A stretch of 64,000 nucleotides of DNA from Bacillota bacterium (GTDB lineage Bacteria > Bacillota > Clostridia > Peptostreptococcales > Anaerovoracaceae): contig JAFQBD010000012.1 of the NCBI GenBank assembly GCA_017416795.1, positions 30,709 through 94,708 on the forward strand, in the 5' to 3' direction. Below, piece after piece: positions 1 to 8,141 of this stretch. The position numbers were made by a program, and so were the translations under genes. How positions within the stretch are numbered: position 1 is the first letter of the stretch; each line of letters starts with the position of its first letter. Below the pieces are notes generated by a model that saw only the letters and a program-made list of their open reading frames with translations, had not been told where the DNA came from and ran no database searches.

Positions 1-6
1 GTAATT

Positions 7-843
7 ATGAGAGCAGACGGTAGAAGAGTTAAAGATATGAATTCTATGTATCATCTTATCCCGCAGTTTTTGACTCGTCGCTGGGATTCTATGAACATGA
101 TAACAGTGGATATACCGCTTGATCCTATCAATGAATATAAAAATAATAAGAGGGCTGAAGGTATCGCCATGAGCCATATGGCCATGATACTTGCCGCATA
201 TATCAGAACTGCGGCCGAATATCCATATCTCAATCGTTTCGTAGGAAACAAGAAGGTATATGCACATAAAGATTTCGCAGTTTCCATGGTGGTTATGAGA
301 CCGGGAACAGATGAGGATACATTTGGTAAGATATATCTCGACTATACAGATACTATCTATGATGTGCAGGATAAGATAGCTCACTATGTCGATGAAAACA
401 AAAAGGATGACAACCCTAACCCGCTGGATAAAGCTATGAAGATCATCAAGAGTTTCCCGGGATGTCTCAATCTCATTGGATATGTGCTCAGATTCATGGA
501 TAGACATGGACTATTGCCTAAGATCATCGTAGATGCCAGCCCATTCCATGCCAGCCTTCTCATATCGAATCTGGCAAGCATAAGAACTAATCATATATAC
601 CATCACGTATATGAATTCGGAACAACAAGCGTAGCCATAACCATGGGTAACAGCCGTATAGTTCCTAAGGAAAAGAAGGGTGAGATCGTCTTCGAAAAGA
701 CTATCCCTCTGGGAGTAGTTATGGATGAGAGAATATGCGGAGGTCATGATTTCGCAAAGGCATTCACTCGTCTCAAGCAGTATCTTGCAAAGCCTGAACT
801 TCTTGAAGTTCCGCCTGAATTTGAGATCAAGGAAGACAGATAA
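7..843 (+). CDS. 2-oxoacid dehydrogenase E2-like acyltransferase-fold protein
   Basis: Resembles the catalytic-domain fold of 2-oxoacid dehydrogenase E2 and chloramphenicol acetyltransferases. The N-terminus (DGRRVKD, IPQFLTRRWDSMN) and the C-terminal block (VVMDERICGGHDFAKAF) follow the pattern of short, lipoyl-less E2-like proteins common in Clostridia. In true E2 enzymes the last block reads DHRxxDG. Here the catalytic His position is Glu and the Asp is Gly, so the classical acyl-transfer chemistry may be lost or moved; a His lies two residues later. The ATG at 7 is only six bases from the window edge, so an upstream start cannot be excluded. It ends 15 bases before cysD, suggesting a shared transcript. 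The substrate is unknown. Family assignment is fairly safe; activity is not. Confidence 0.7.
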   Translation: MRADGRRVKDMNSMYHLIPQFLTRRWDSMNMITVDIPLDPINEYKNNKRAEGIAMSHMAMILAAYIRTAAEYPYLNRFVGNKKVYAHKDFAVSMVVMRPGTDEDTFGKIYLDYTDTIYDVQDKIAHYVDENKKDDNPNPLDKAMKIIKSFPGCLNLIGYVLRFMDRHGLLPKIIVDASPFHASLLISNLASIRTNHIYHHVYEFGTTSVAITMGNSRIVPKEKKGEIVFEKTIPLGVVMDERICGGHDFAKAFTRLKQYLAKPELLEVPPEFEIKEDR

Positions 844-858
844 AAGAGGTTAGATGAT

Positions 859-1761
859 ATGAGTTATTCTACACATTTAGATGCACTGGAAGCAGAAGCG
901 ATATACATAATCAGAGAAGTGGCGGCTGAATGTGAAAATCCGGTAATGTTGTATTCTATCGGGAAAGATTCGTCAGTCATGCTTCATCTGGCATTAAAAG
1001 CCTTTTATCCCGAAAAGCCGCCGTTTCCGTTCATGCATGTGAACACCACATGGAAATTCAGGGAAATGATCGACTTCAGGGAAAAGGCAGCAGAAAAATA
1101 CGGCATAGAAATAATAGAATACATCAATCAGGAAGGTATCGATGAAGGAATCAATCCGTTTGATCATGGAGCAGCATACACAGATATCATGAAGACTAAG
1201 GCTCTTAAACAGGCACTGGACAAGTATGGATTCGATGCAGCCTTCGGAGGCGGACGAAGAGATGAAGAAAAGTCTCGAGCCAAGGAAAGGATATTCTCTT
1301 TCAGAAATCCCGACCATGCATGGGATCCCAAGAATCAGAGGCCTGAGATGTGGAAACTGTTCAATACGGACATCAATAAAGGCGAAAGTATCCGTGTATT
1401 CCCTTTATCCAACTGGACGGAAAAAGACATATGGCAGTATATAAGAAGGGAAAAGATTGATATAGTTCCTCTCTATTATGCTGCAGTCAGACCGTTCGTT
1501 GAAAGAGATGGCAATCTCATTATGGTGGATGATGACAGAATGAAACTGAAACCGGGGGAAGAAATCAAGCATGAAAAGATAAGGTTCAGGACTCTGGGAT
1601 GTTATCCGCTGACAGGCGGAGTGCGCAGTGATGCCGATACTCTTGACGCCATTATAGAAGAAACGCTCAGCGCTGTATCATCAGAGAGAACAAGCCGTGT
1701 CATAGACAGCGACGGCGGAAGCGCCAGCATGGAAAAAAGAAAGAGGGAGGGATACTTCTAA
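859..1761 (+). CDS. cysD: Sulfate adenylyltransferase subunit 2 (CysD)
   Basis: Small subunit of ATP sulfurylase, which adenylates sulfate to APS together with the GTPase subunit CysN. The PP-loop pyrophosphatase signature is present near residues 32-42 ([11 protein letters not shown]), followed by the conserved [10 protein letters not shown] block and the [16 protein letters not shown] segment. The 300-residue length matches the usual 300-302. The start is an ATG with an AGAGG-type Shine-Dalgarno (SD) sequence. The stop codon overlaps the cysNC ATG by one base, indicating translational coupling. No PAPS/APS reductase or sulfite reductase gene is present in the window, so the fate of the activated sulfate is not visible here. 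Confidence 0.95.
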   Translation: MSYSTHLDALEAEAIYIIREVAAECENPVMLYSIGKDSSVMLHLALKAFYPEKPPFPFMHVNTTWKFREMIDFREKAAEKYGIEIIEYINQEGIDEGINPFDHGAAYTDIMKTKALKQALDKYGFDAAFGGGRRDEEKSRAKERIFSFRNPDHAWDPKNQRPEMWKLFNTDINKGESIRVFPLSNWTEKDIWQYIRREKIDIVPLYYAAVRPFVERDGNLIMVDDDRMKLKPGEEIKHEKIRFRTLGCYPLTGGVRSDADTLDAIIEETLSAVSSERTSRVIDSDGGSASMEKRKREGYF

Positions 1762-3587
1762 TGAATGGACTTTTGAAATTCATAACTTGCGGAAGCGTAG
1801 ACGATGGTAAATCCACCCTCATAGGACATATGCTTTATGATGCCAAGCTAATCTTCGCTGATCAGGAAAAGGCACTCGTTCTCGACAGTAAGATAGGTTC
1901 CAGAGAAGGTGAGATCGATTACTCACTTCTTCTCGACGGACTTATGGCAGAACGTGAACAGGGCATAACTATAGACGTAGCATACAGATATTTCACTACA
2001 GACAAGAGATCGTTCATCGTCGCAGATACACCGGGACATGAAGAATATACGAGGAATATGGCAGTGGGCGCATCATTTGCAGATCTGGCTGTCATACTTT
2101 TAGATGCGTCGCAGGGCGTTCTCGTACAGACGAGAAGACATGCCAGGATATGTTCACTGATGGGTATCAATCACTTCGTTTTCGCAGTAAACAAGATGGA
2201 TCTGATAGCATTCGATGAAGAAAGATTCAATGACATCTTAGCTGAGATAAAGGTGCTGATGAGCGAATTCGAATATGAAAGTCTGGCTGTCATCCCTGTA
2301 TCAGCTACTGACGGTGATAACGTGACTGAGAGGTCTGAAAGGACCCTTTGGTATGACGGCAAATCACTTCTGGAATATCTTGAAGACATAGATGTGTCTG
2401 CAGACGATGCGGAGGCAGGTTTCACTATGCCGATACAGAGAGTATGTCGTCCAAACAGCAGTTTCAGAGGATTCCAGGGGCAGATAGAGACAGGAACCAT
2501 AGCGGTCGGAGATGAGATACGCATCCTGCCATCAAGTGAAAAAGCATGTGTCAAAGAAATCATCGCAGGCTTTGATAATGTACAAAAAGCAGTGAAAGGT
2601 CAGGCTGTGAATATATGCCTCGACAGAGAAATAGATGCTTCTAGAGGCTGCGTCATCGTCAAGGATGCAGCTGCGCAGACAGGAAACATGTTCACTGTGA
2701 AGCTTTTGTGGATGGATGATGCAAGACTTGTAGCCGGCAAGAACTATATGCTGAAGATAGGCACTAAGCGTATCCCTGCAGTAGTTATGGATATCAAGTA
2801 CAAGATAGATGTCAATACAAGAAACCGCATCGATACAGATACCATATATAAGAATGAGATAGCAGTATGCGATATATCCACGTCAGAGAAGATAGTGCTT
2901 GACGAATTCAGAAACAATCCGGCACTGGGATCATTCATTCTCATAGACAGAGTATCTCACATGACATCCGCATGCGGAGTAGTGACTAAGATGGTATCAA
3001 GGGCAGACAACCTGACATGGCACGATATGACCATAACGAGAGAGCAGCGTGCTTTGCAGAAAGGGCAGAGACCTAAGACCATATGGCTTACCGGGCTTTC
3101 AGGATCCGGGAAATCCACCATTGCCAACGAGATAGAAAAGCGCCTTTTCCTCATGGGAAGACATACCATGAGCCTCGATGGGGATAATGTACGCCTGGGA
3201 CTTAATAAGAATCTGGGCTTTGCAGAAGGCGACAGGATAGAAAACATCAGAAGGGTGGCAGAAGTCGCTAAACTGATGAATGATGCCGGTGTCATAGTCA
3301 TCACATCGTTCATTTCGCCATATGAACGTGACAGACTGATGGCAAGAGATATCGTGGGCAGCGATGATTTTATAGAAATATATGTGAGCACTCCGATAGA
3401 AGAGTGTGAGAAGAGAGACGTGAAGGGTCTGTATAAGAAGGCCAGGGAAGGTAAGATATCATCATTTACTGGTGTATCAAGTCCTTATGAAGTACCGACC
3501 ACACATCAGATCGAGATAGATACGTCTGATATCACTATTGAAGAAGCTGCAGATATAGTGATGAAGCAGCTTGAGAAGTTACTGTGA
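1761..3587 (+). CDS. cysN: Bifunctional sulfate adenylyltransferase GTPase / APS kinase (CysNC)
   Basis: Fusion of the ATP-sulfurylase GTPase subunit with adenylylsulfate kinase, converting sulfate through APS to PAPS. The N-terminal GTPase has the P-loop GSVDDGKST (residues 11-19), DTPGH (89-93) and NKMD (144-147). It is followed by EF-Tu-like beta-barrel domains. The APS kinase part begins near residue 438 with its own P-loop GLSGSGKST (from 445) and the family Ser in FISPYERD (Ser519). Length 608 is normal for a CysNC fusion and both P-loops are intact. The ATG overlaps the cysD stop. The downstream transporter gene starts 22 bases later, so a cysD-cysNC-transporter operon is likely. Confidence 0.95.
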   Translation: MNGLLKFITCGSVDDGKSTLIGHMLYDAKLIFADQEKALVLDSKIGSREGEIDYSLLLDGLMAEREQGITIDVAYRYFTTDKRSFIVADTPGHEEYTRNMAVGASFADLAVILLDASQGVLVQTRRHARICSLMGINHFVFAVNKMDLIAFDEERFNDILAEIKVLMSEFEYESLAVIPVSATDGDNVTERSERTLWYDGKSLLEYLEDIDVSADDAEAGFTMPIQRVCRPNSSFRGFQGQIETGTIAVGDEIRILPSSEKACVKEIIAGFDNVQKAVKGQAVNICLDREIDASRGCVIVKDAAAQTGNMFTVKLLWMDDARLVAGKNYMLKIGTKRIPAVVMDIKYKIDVNTRNRIDTDTIYKNEIAVCDISTSEKIVLDEFRNNPALGSFILIDRVSHMTSACGVVTKMVSRADNLTWHDMTITREQRALQKGQRPKTIWLTGLSGSGKSTIANEIEKRLFLMGRHTMSLDGDNVRLGLNKNLGFAEGDRIENIRRVAEVAKLMNDAGVIVITSFISPYERDRLMARDIVGSDDFIEIYVSTPIEECEKRDVKGLYKKAREGKISSFTGVSSPYEVPTTHQIEIDTSDITIEEAADIVMKQLEKLL

Positions 3588-3609
3588 TCGAGTAAAAGGA
3601 AGCATCCGG

Positions 3610-5076
3610 ATGAAAAAAGGATTAGGCTGGCTGACATCATTCCTTAAAATAGGTGCCATAGGTTTCGGAGGCGGCACGTCGCTTATACCTGTCATAGAGA
3701 ATGAGATGGTGGACAGCAAGAAGCTTGTGACAAAAGAAGAATATGACTCCGCGGTAATAGCTGCATCCATCACACCGGGGGCACTTCCTGTAGAGATATC
3801 TGCGTATGTGGGAAGAGATATCGGCGGTATACGGGGAATGCTGTTAGCACCGGCATGCATGATAATCCCGGGCGTACTGCTGACAGTTATAATGCTTGCC
3901 ACCATGGATTCCCTTGATGCGAAAGTCATAAGGCAGATAGAGATCATAAGTATAGGAATAACGGCATTCATTTTTTCTATGATGACTAAGTACATCACAG
4001 GAACCATGAAATGGGCTAAGGAGAAAAACAAGACTCTTCCTGTTCTGGCCGTTATTATATGTGTGTTTTTCCTCAGTGCTGGAAAGGCCGCAGGCAAGAT
4101 ATTAGCAAGCTTCGGGATAACATGGGAAGTGCTGTTTAGCATATCGACTGTACATATCCTCATAATGGCTTTTTTCGTCATATGTTATGCCGGAAGCAGA
4201 AGGGATAAGCTGAGTGCAGGTGTTTCTGCTATCATCTGTATCCTGTATATAATGTTCCAATCAAAGGCGCAGATAATGGCAAGTCTGATACAAAACGATC
4301 TTCTTTGTATGGTCTTGTTCAGGATACTTCAGCTCATTATGGTGGGTCTGGCAGTTTACGGCGTAGTCTCGGTAAGAGACAAAAGTGAAAAGCCTGTGAG
4401 GGTTTCACCGAAAGGGCTTATTAAGGAATGCGCAGTCTGGTTCGTAGTTCTTGCCGTGGCATGCATACCCGCGTATTTAATGGTGCCCGAACTGGTAAAA
4501 TACATAGGCAACGGATTTCTCTCATCGCTGATCTCGTTTGGCGGTGGGGATGCTTATCTGACAGTTGCCGACGGTATGTTCGTAGAGAAGGGAATGGTCA
4601 GTGAAGAAGATTTTTATGGCAGGCTTGTTATACTCGTCAATGTGCTGCCGGGATCGATCTTATGCAAAACGCTGACAGGCGTAGGTTATTACTTTGGTTT
4701 TGCTGCCGGAGGGATGTCGGCAGCCATAGCAACTGCCTTCGCAGGTTTCGTATGCAGCCTGATAGGCTCATGTTTCACCATGAGTATAGCCAGATATTTC
4801 TTTGATACGTTTGATAGGATGCGAGCTTTTTGTGCTTTGAAAGAATGGACGAAGTCTATCATTTCGGGACTGCTTGGCACAGTTATCTTATCGCTTCTGT
4901 ACCAATGCGTAGATGTGGCACATAGTTACGGCGGCAGCGGAGTTCTTATCATCATCGAATTGGCAGTGATATATGGGCTCAATATATTTTTAGCGAAAAA
5001 ATATGATTTAGGCACATGGGTAAATGTTATAATATCCATAGGAGCCGCTTTGATATTGGGGAATTTGATAATATAG
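3610..5076 (+). CDS. Two-domain CHR (chromate transporter) family protein
   Basis: Integral membrane protein with two repeated CHR domains. Each carries the signature of the family: FLKIGAIGFGGGTSLIP near the N-terminus and a second copy LISFGGGDAYLTV with a downstream NVLPGSILCKTLTGVGY. Its 488 residues fit the long-chain ChrA type, with roughly 10-12 hydrophobic segments. I place the start at the ATG at 3610 (AAAGGA nine bases upstream) rather than at an in-frame TTG inside cysNC. Family members export chromate, a sulfate analogue. Its place directly after the sulfate-activation genes makes sulfate or another oxyanion a reasonable substrate; that is inference. Confidence 0.85.
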   Translation: MKKGLGWLTSFLKIGAIGFGGGTSLIPVIENEMVDSKKLVTKEEYDSAVIAASITPGALPVEISAYVGRDIGGIRGMLLAPACMIIPGVLLTVIMLATMDSLDAKVIRQIEIISIGITAFIFSMMTKYITGTMKWAKEKNKTLPVLAVIICVFFLSAGKAAGKILASFGITWEVLFSISTVHILIMAFFVICYAGSRRDKLSAGVSAIICILYIMFQSKAQIMASLIQNDLLCMVLFRILQLIMVGLAVYGVVSVRDKSEKPVRVSPKGLIKECAVWFVVLAVACIPAYLMVPELVKYIGNGFLSSLISFGGGDAYLTVADGMFVEKGMVSEEDFYGRLVILVNVLPGSILCKTLTGVGYYFGFAAGGMSAAIATAFAGFVCSLIGSCFTMSIARYFFDTFDRMRAFCALKEWTKSIISGLLGTVILSLLYQCVDVAHSYGGSGVLIIIELAVIYGLNIFLAKKYDLGTWVNVIISIGAALILGNLII

Positions 5077-5089
5077 GGAGGAAATAGAG

Positions 5090-6076
5090 ATGGAAAAAAG
5101 AAAGAGAAAATTGCTTACAGGTGTTGCTGCAGTATCGGCAGGAGCTGCGGCTATGGGGACAGGAATTTGCCTTATGGCCAAAAAGCTTATCGATATCGCC
5201 ATGGATAGAGACGGAGTCAAGCCTTCACCTAACAGTGAAAAAGTAAGAAACAAGCTTTGCGGTTTTTCCAACGAAGATGGATTTATCGACAAGCTGGAAG
5301 AAGGCGCTGTGAAGCTGGCGGCTGTTGATACCGAGTTAGTTGAAACAGTAAGTAATGACGGGACTAAACTTACAGGTCACCTGTACACATGTGATGATCC
5401 GAAGAGATTGATAATAGCAGTACATGGATGGAGATCTACTTGGAACAGGGATTTCGGTCTTGCTGCAGATTTCTGGTTCAAGAACAACTGTAACGTACTG
5501 TTCATCGAGCAGAGATGTCAGGGAGAAAGCGGCGGAGAATATATAGGCTTCGGCCTGCTTGAGCGTTATGACTGCAAAGCATGGACCGAGTGGGCACATG
5601 AGAAATACGAAGGTAAGCTTCCTATATACCTTGACGGTGTATCGATGGGAGCTACAACAGTGCTTATGGCAGCCGGACTAAATCTGCCGGACAGCGTACA
5701 CGGCATCATCGCAGACTGCGGATTTACTTCACCGCATGCGATATGGAAGCATGTGGCAGAGAACCATATGCATCTCAAATACGGACCGATCAAAGGTGTG
5801 GCTGACGCTATATGCAGGCAGAAGATACAGATGGTATCAGATGAACATTCTACTGTAGATGCTCTTAAAGGTAATAAGATACCTGTTTTATTCGCTCATG
5901 GTACAGACGATCCTTTCGTACCTGTAGAAATGACATATGAGAATTACAAGGCATGCACAGCACCAAAGAGGCTTGTCATAGTGCCGGGAGCAGCCCATGG
6001 TCTCAGTTTCTATGTGGAAAAAGAACGATATGCCGAAGAGCTTTTGAAGTTCTGGAGCGATCACGACAAAAAATAG
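5090..6076 (+). CDS. Membrane-anchored alpha/beta hydrolase
   Basis: Alpha/beta-hydrolase of the BD-FAE/YqkD-like group. The nucleophile elbow is GVSMG with Ser185. The likely acid is Asp273/Asp274 in HGTDDPFVP and the likely base is His303 in PGAAHG; the oxyanion-side HGW motif is near residue 112. An N-terminal hydrophobic stretch (about residues 8-30) preceded by KRKRK suggests an uncleaved membrane anchor. The start has a strong GGGAGGA SD. It lies 13 bases after the transporter gene and is closed by a strong terminator at 6125-6159. The substrate cannot be deduced. Confidence 0.85.
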   Translation: MEKRKRKLLTGVAAVSAGAAAMGTGICLMAKKLIDIAMDRDGVKPSPNSEKVRNKLCGFSNEDGFIDKLEEGAVKLAAVDTELVETVSNDGTKLTGHLYTCDDPKRLIIAVHGWRSTWNRDFGLAADFWFKNNCNVLFIEQRCQGESGGEYIGFGLLERYDCKAWTEWAHEKYEGKLPIYLDGVSMGATTVLMAAGLNLPDSVHGIIADCGFTSPHAIWKHVAENHMHLKYGPIKGVADAICRQKIQMVSDEHSTVDALKGNKIPVLFAHGTDDPFVPVEMTYENYKACTAPKRLVIVPGAAHGLSFYVEKERYAEELLKFWSDHDKK

Positions 6077-6080
6077 AAAG

Positions 6081-6123
6081 AGAGCCTTTTGCATAATGAA
6101 AAGAGTGCCTTTTGCATGAAAAT
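6081..6123 (+). repeat. Imperfect 23-bp tandem repeat
   Basis: Two copies of a unit containing GCCTTTTGCAT (6084-6094 and 6107-6117) lie between the hydrolase stop codon and its terminator, upstream of spoVAC. Both copies carry a GCAT(A/G) block that could serve as a sigma-G type -35 element, but no convincing -10 follows at the right distance. Confidence 0.5.
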
Positions 6124-6124
6124 G

Positions 6125-6159
6125 ACTTCTTCGGGAAGAATAACCGGAGAAGTTTTTTT
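6125..6159 (+). terminator. Intrinsic terminator after the hydrolase gene
   Basis: A ten-base-pair stem (6125-6134 with 6144-6153, one G-T pair) and a nine-base loop are followed by seven T. It separates the sulfur/hydrolase genes from the sporulation operon. Confidence 0.85.
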
Positions 6160-6176
6160 GTGTAAAGAGGGCAGGT

Positions 6177-6653
6177 ATGGATAAGAAGAAGCAGATAGAG
6201 AAAAAAGATATTTCAAAGGCTTACAGCAAATATGCAGACAGATTCACGCCAAAACCTAAATATTTTAAAAATATAATAAAGGCATTCGTTATAGGCGGGG
6301 CTTTATGCGCAGCTGCCATGTGGCTTGAGAATAAGTTCATCGCATCGGGAAACTCACAGGAAGATGCATCTGCATATGTGGTGATCATATTGATAATGGC
6401 GGCACAGCTTCTGACAGGGCTGGGCGTATTCGACACGATAGCCAAGCATGCCGGAGCAGGTGTGATAGTTCCCATAACGGGATTCGCCAATTCCATGGTG
6501 GCTCCGGCACTTGAATATAAGAAGGAAGGTGTCGTTCTCGGTGTCGGAGGCAAGCTTTTCTCATTGGCAGGGCCGGTGCTCGTGTGCGGCATAACTTCAT
6601 CGATACTTGTAGGCTTAATTTATTTGATGTTGGATAAACTGGGGATAGGTTAA
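6177..6653 (+). CDS. spoVAC: Stage V sporulation protein AC
   Basis: Multi-pass inner-membrane protein of the SpoVA channel, which moves calcium-dipicolinate into the forespore and releases it during germination. The conserved N-terminal stretch KAYSKYADRFTPKPKY and the LLTGLGVFDTIAKHAGAG and GFANSMVAPALEYKKEG blocks are clear. Length 158 is typical (about 150). It overlaps spoVAD by one base and lies first in a compact spoVAC-D-E cluster, the minimal set usual in clostridia, without spoVAA/AB/AF. SpoVA operons are normally transcribed by the forespore factor sigma-G; I could not identify a convincing sigma-G promoter. Confidence 0.95.
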   Translation: MDKKKQIEKKDISKAYSKYADRFTPKPKYFKNIIKAFVIGGALCAAAMWLENKFIASGNSQEDASAYVVIILIMAAQLLTGLGVFDTIAKHAGAGVIVPITGFANSMVAPALEYKKEGVVLGVGGKLFSLAGPVLVCGITSSILVGLIYLMLDKLGIG

Positions 6654-7711
6654 TGGGCAGAAAAAGACAGACGATATTTTTTGAGAACAAACCTTATATA
6701 TCAAGCGCATATTCAATAGGCGGTAAGAAAGAAGGCGACGGACCTCTCAGGAAGTGGTTCGATATGTGCCTAAATGACGATACTTTTGGTGAAAAGACAT
6801 GGGAAAAGGCTGAGAGCAAAATGCTGAAGACTGCAATGACGGAAGCATTGAGACGAGGCGGCAGGAGTGTGGAGGAGGCTGGTGCGATGCTGAGCGGCGA
6901 CTTGCTCAATCAGTTGATGTCGTCATCTTTTATGGCAAGAGATATGCATATCCCGTTTCTTGGTATGTACGGTGCATGTTCTACCATGACAGAATCACTC
7001 ATACTTGGCTCGGTACTGGTGGATGGCAGATACAGCGATGACGTCGTGATAGGAGCATCGAGCCATTACTGTACAGCAGAAAGGCAGTTTAGGATGCCGC
7101 TGGAACACGGTAATCAGAGACCGCCTTCTGCCCAGTGGACAGCGACTGCGGCAGGAGCGATGCTTCTGTCATCTTGCGGCAGGGGTGAGGCGGCAGAAGC
7201 GATCGATGATGGAAGTTATATCGAACTGCGAGACGTAAGAGTCGAGGCAGGAACCATAGGCAAGGTGATAGATGCAGGCGTGAAGGATGCTAATCAGATG
7301 GGCAGCGCTATGACACCTGCAGCAGTAGATACTTTGCTCAATCATATGGAAGACACGGGAAGGGACCTTGATCATTATGATCTGATATTGACAGGTGATC
7401 TGGGATTCATCGGAAAGGATATCATGAGGGATCTGCTGGAAGGTGCAGGATTGAATAAGGCTGACATAGAGACGAGATACGATGATTGCGGAACTATGAT
7501 ATATGAGTCTCAGCAGGATGTCCATAGCGGAGGTAGCGGCTGCGGATGCTCAGCATCGACTTTCGCAGGATATGTTTATAAGAAGATGAGACGCGGGGAA
7601 CTGGACAGGGTGCTGATAATGTCCACAGGGGCGCTGCTTTCGACAATAAGCCCGTTTCAGGGAGAATCGATACCGGGAATAGCTCATGCTGTTTCTTTAG
7701 TGTCAGAGTGA
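6653..7711 (+). CDS. spoVAD: Stage V sporulation protein AD
   Basis: Thiolase-fold subunit of the SpoVA machinery that binds dipicolinic acid on the inner spore membrane. It shows the FENKPYISSAYSIGGKKEG N-terminus, the thiolase-like GMYGACSTMTE segment and the glycine-rich HSGGSGCGCSAS C-terminal block. Length 352 is close to the usual 335-345. The ATG overlaps the spoVAC stop by one base, so translation is coupled. The next gene, spoVAE, follows after a strong AGGAGG SD. Confidence 0.95.
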   Translation: MGRKRQTIFFENKPYISSAYSIGGKKEGDGPLRKWFDMCLNDDTFGEKTWEKAESKMLKTAMTEALRRGGRSVEEAGAMLSGDLLNQLMSSSFMARDMHIPFLGMYGACSTMTESLILGSVLVDGRYSDDVVIGASSHYCTAERQFRMPLEHGNQRPPSAQWTATAAGAMLLSSCGRGEAAEAIDDGSYIELRDVRVEAGTIGKVIDAGVKDANQMGSAMTPAAVDTLLNHMEDTGRDLDHYDLILTGDLGFIGKDIMRDLLEGAGLNKADIETRYDDCGTMIYESQQDVHSGGSGCGCSASTFAGYVYKKMRRGELDRVLIMSTGALLSTISPFQGESIPGIAHAVSLVSE

Positions 7712-7726
7712 AATAGGAGGTTGGAG

Positions 7727-8080
7727 ATGGACTATGTATGGGCTTTCATCGTAGGAGGAGCTATATGTGTTGTGGGGCAGATACTGATGGATGCCACGAA
7801 ACTGACGACGCCGAGAGTGCTTGTGATACTGGTGTTATCGGGAGTTATACTGCAGGCACTGCAAATATATCAGCCGATCGTTGATCTGGCGGGGACGGGA
7901 GCGAGAGTACCGCTTCCGGGATTCGGATATAATCTCGCAAAAGGCGCCATAGAAGGTGTCCCCCAAGGCTTATTGGGTGTCATAACCGGTGGTGTCAAGG
8001 CTGCTGCAGGAGGTATATCAATTGCTATAGGGTGGGGATATCTTATGGCATTGATATTCAACCCCAAGTCGGTAAGGTGA
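7727..8080 (+). CDS. spoVAE: Stage V sporulation protein AE
   Basis: Small hydrophobic SpoVA subunit with about four membrane segments. The conserved core GTGARVPLPGFGYNLAKG and the C-terminal GGVKAAAGGISIAIGWGYL are present. I take the ATG at 7727, six bases after AGGAGG (7715-7720), instead of the TTG at 7721 that directly abuts the SD. This gives 117 residues, the normal size. It is the last gene of the operon and is followed by a bidirectional terminator. Confidence 0.93.
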   Translation: MDYVWAFIVGGAICVVGQILMDATKLTTPRVLVILVLSGVILQALQIYQPIVDLAGTGARVPLPGFGYNLAKGAIEGVPQGLLGVITGGVKAAAGGISIAIGWGYLMALIFNPKSVR

Positions 8081-8094
8081 TTGGATGACGGTAT

Positions 8095-8127
8095 AAAAAA
8101 GGCGACCAATTTAGTGGTCGCCTTTAA
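8095..8127. terminator. Bidirectional terminator between spoVAE and PBP1A
   Basis: A perfect stem GGCGACCA/TGGTCGCC (8101-8108 with 8115-8122) is flanked by an A-run on the left and T on the right, serving the convergent spoVAE (+) and PBP (-) genes. Confidence 0.85.
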
Positions 8128-8141
8128 GTATTTTAGTGAAG

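Noticed and set aside
3571..3609. TTG start for the CHR transporter inside cysNC
   Set aside because: The ATG at 3610 has a better SD and starts at the conserved N-terminus; the extra 13 residues are translated cysNC sequence in another frame.
6090..6117. Sigma-G promoter for spoVAC (GCATA ... CATGAAA)
   Set aside because: Spacing is 19 and the -10 matches poorly; a terminator also lies between it and the gene.
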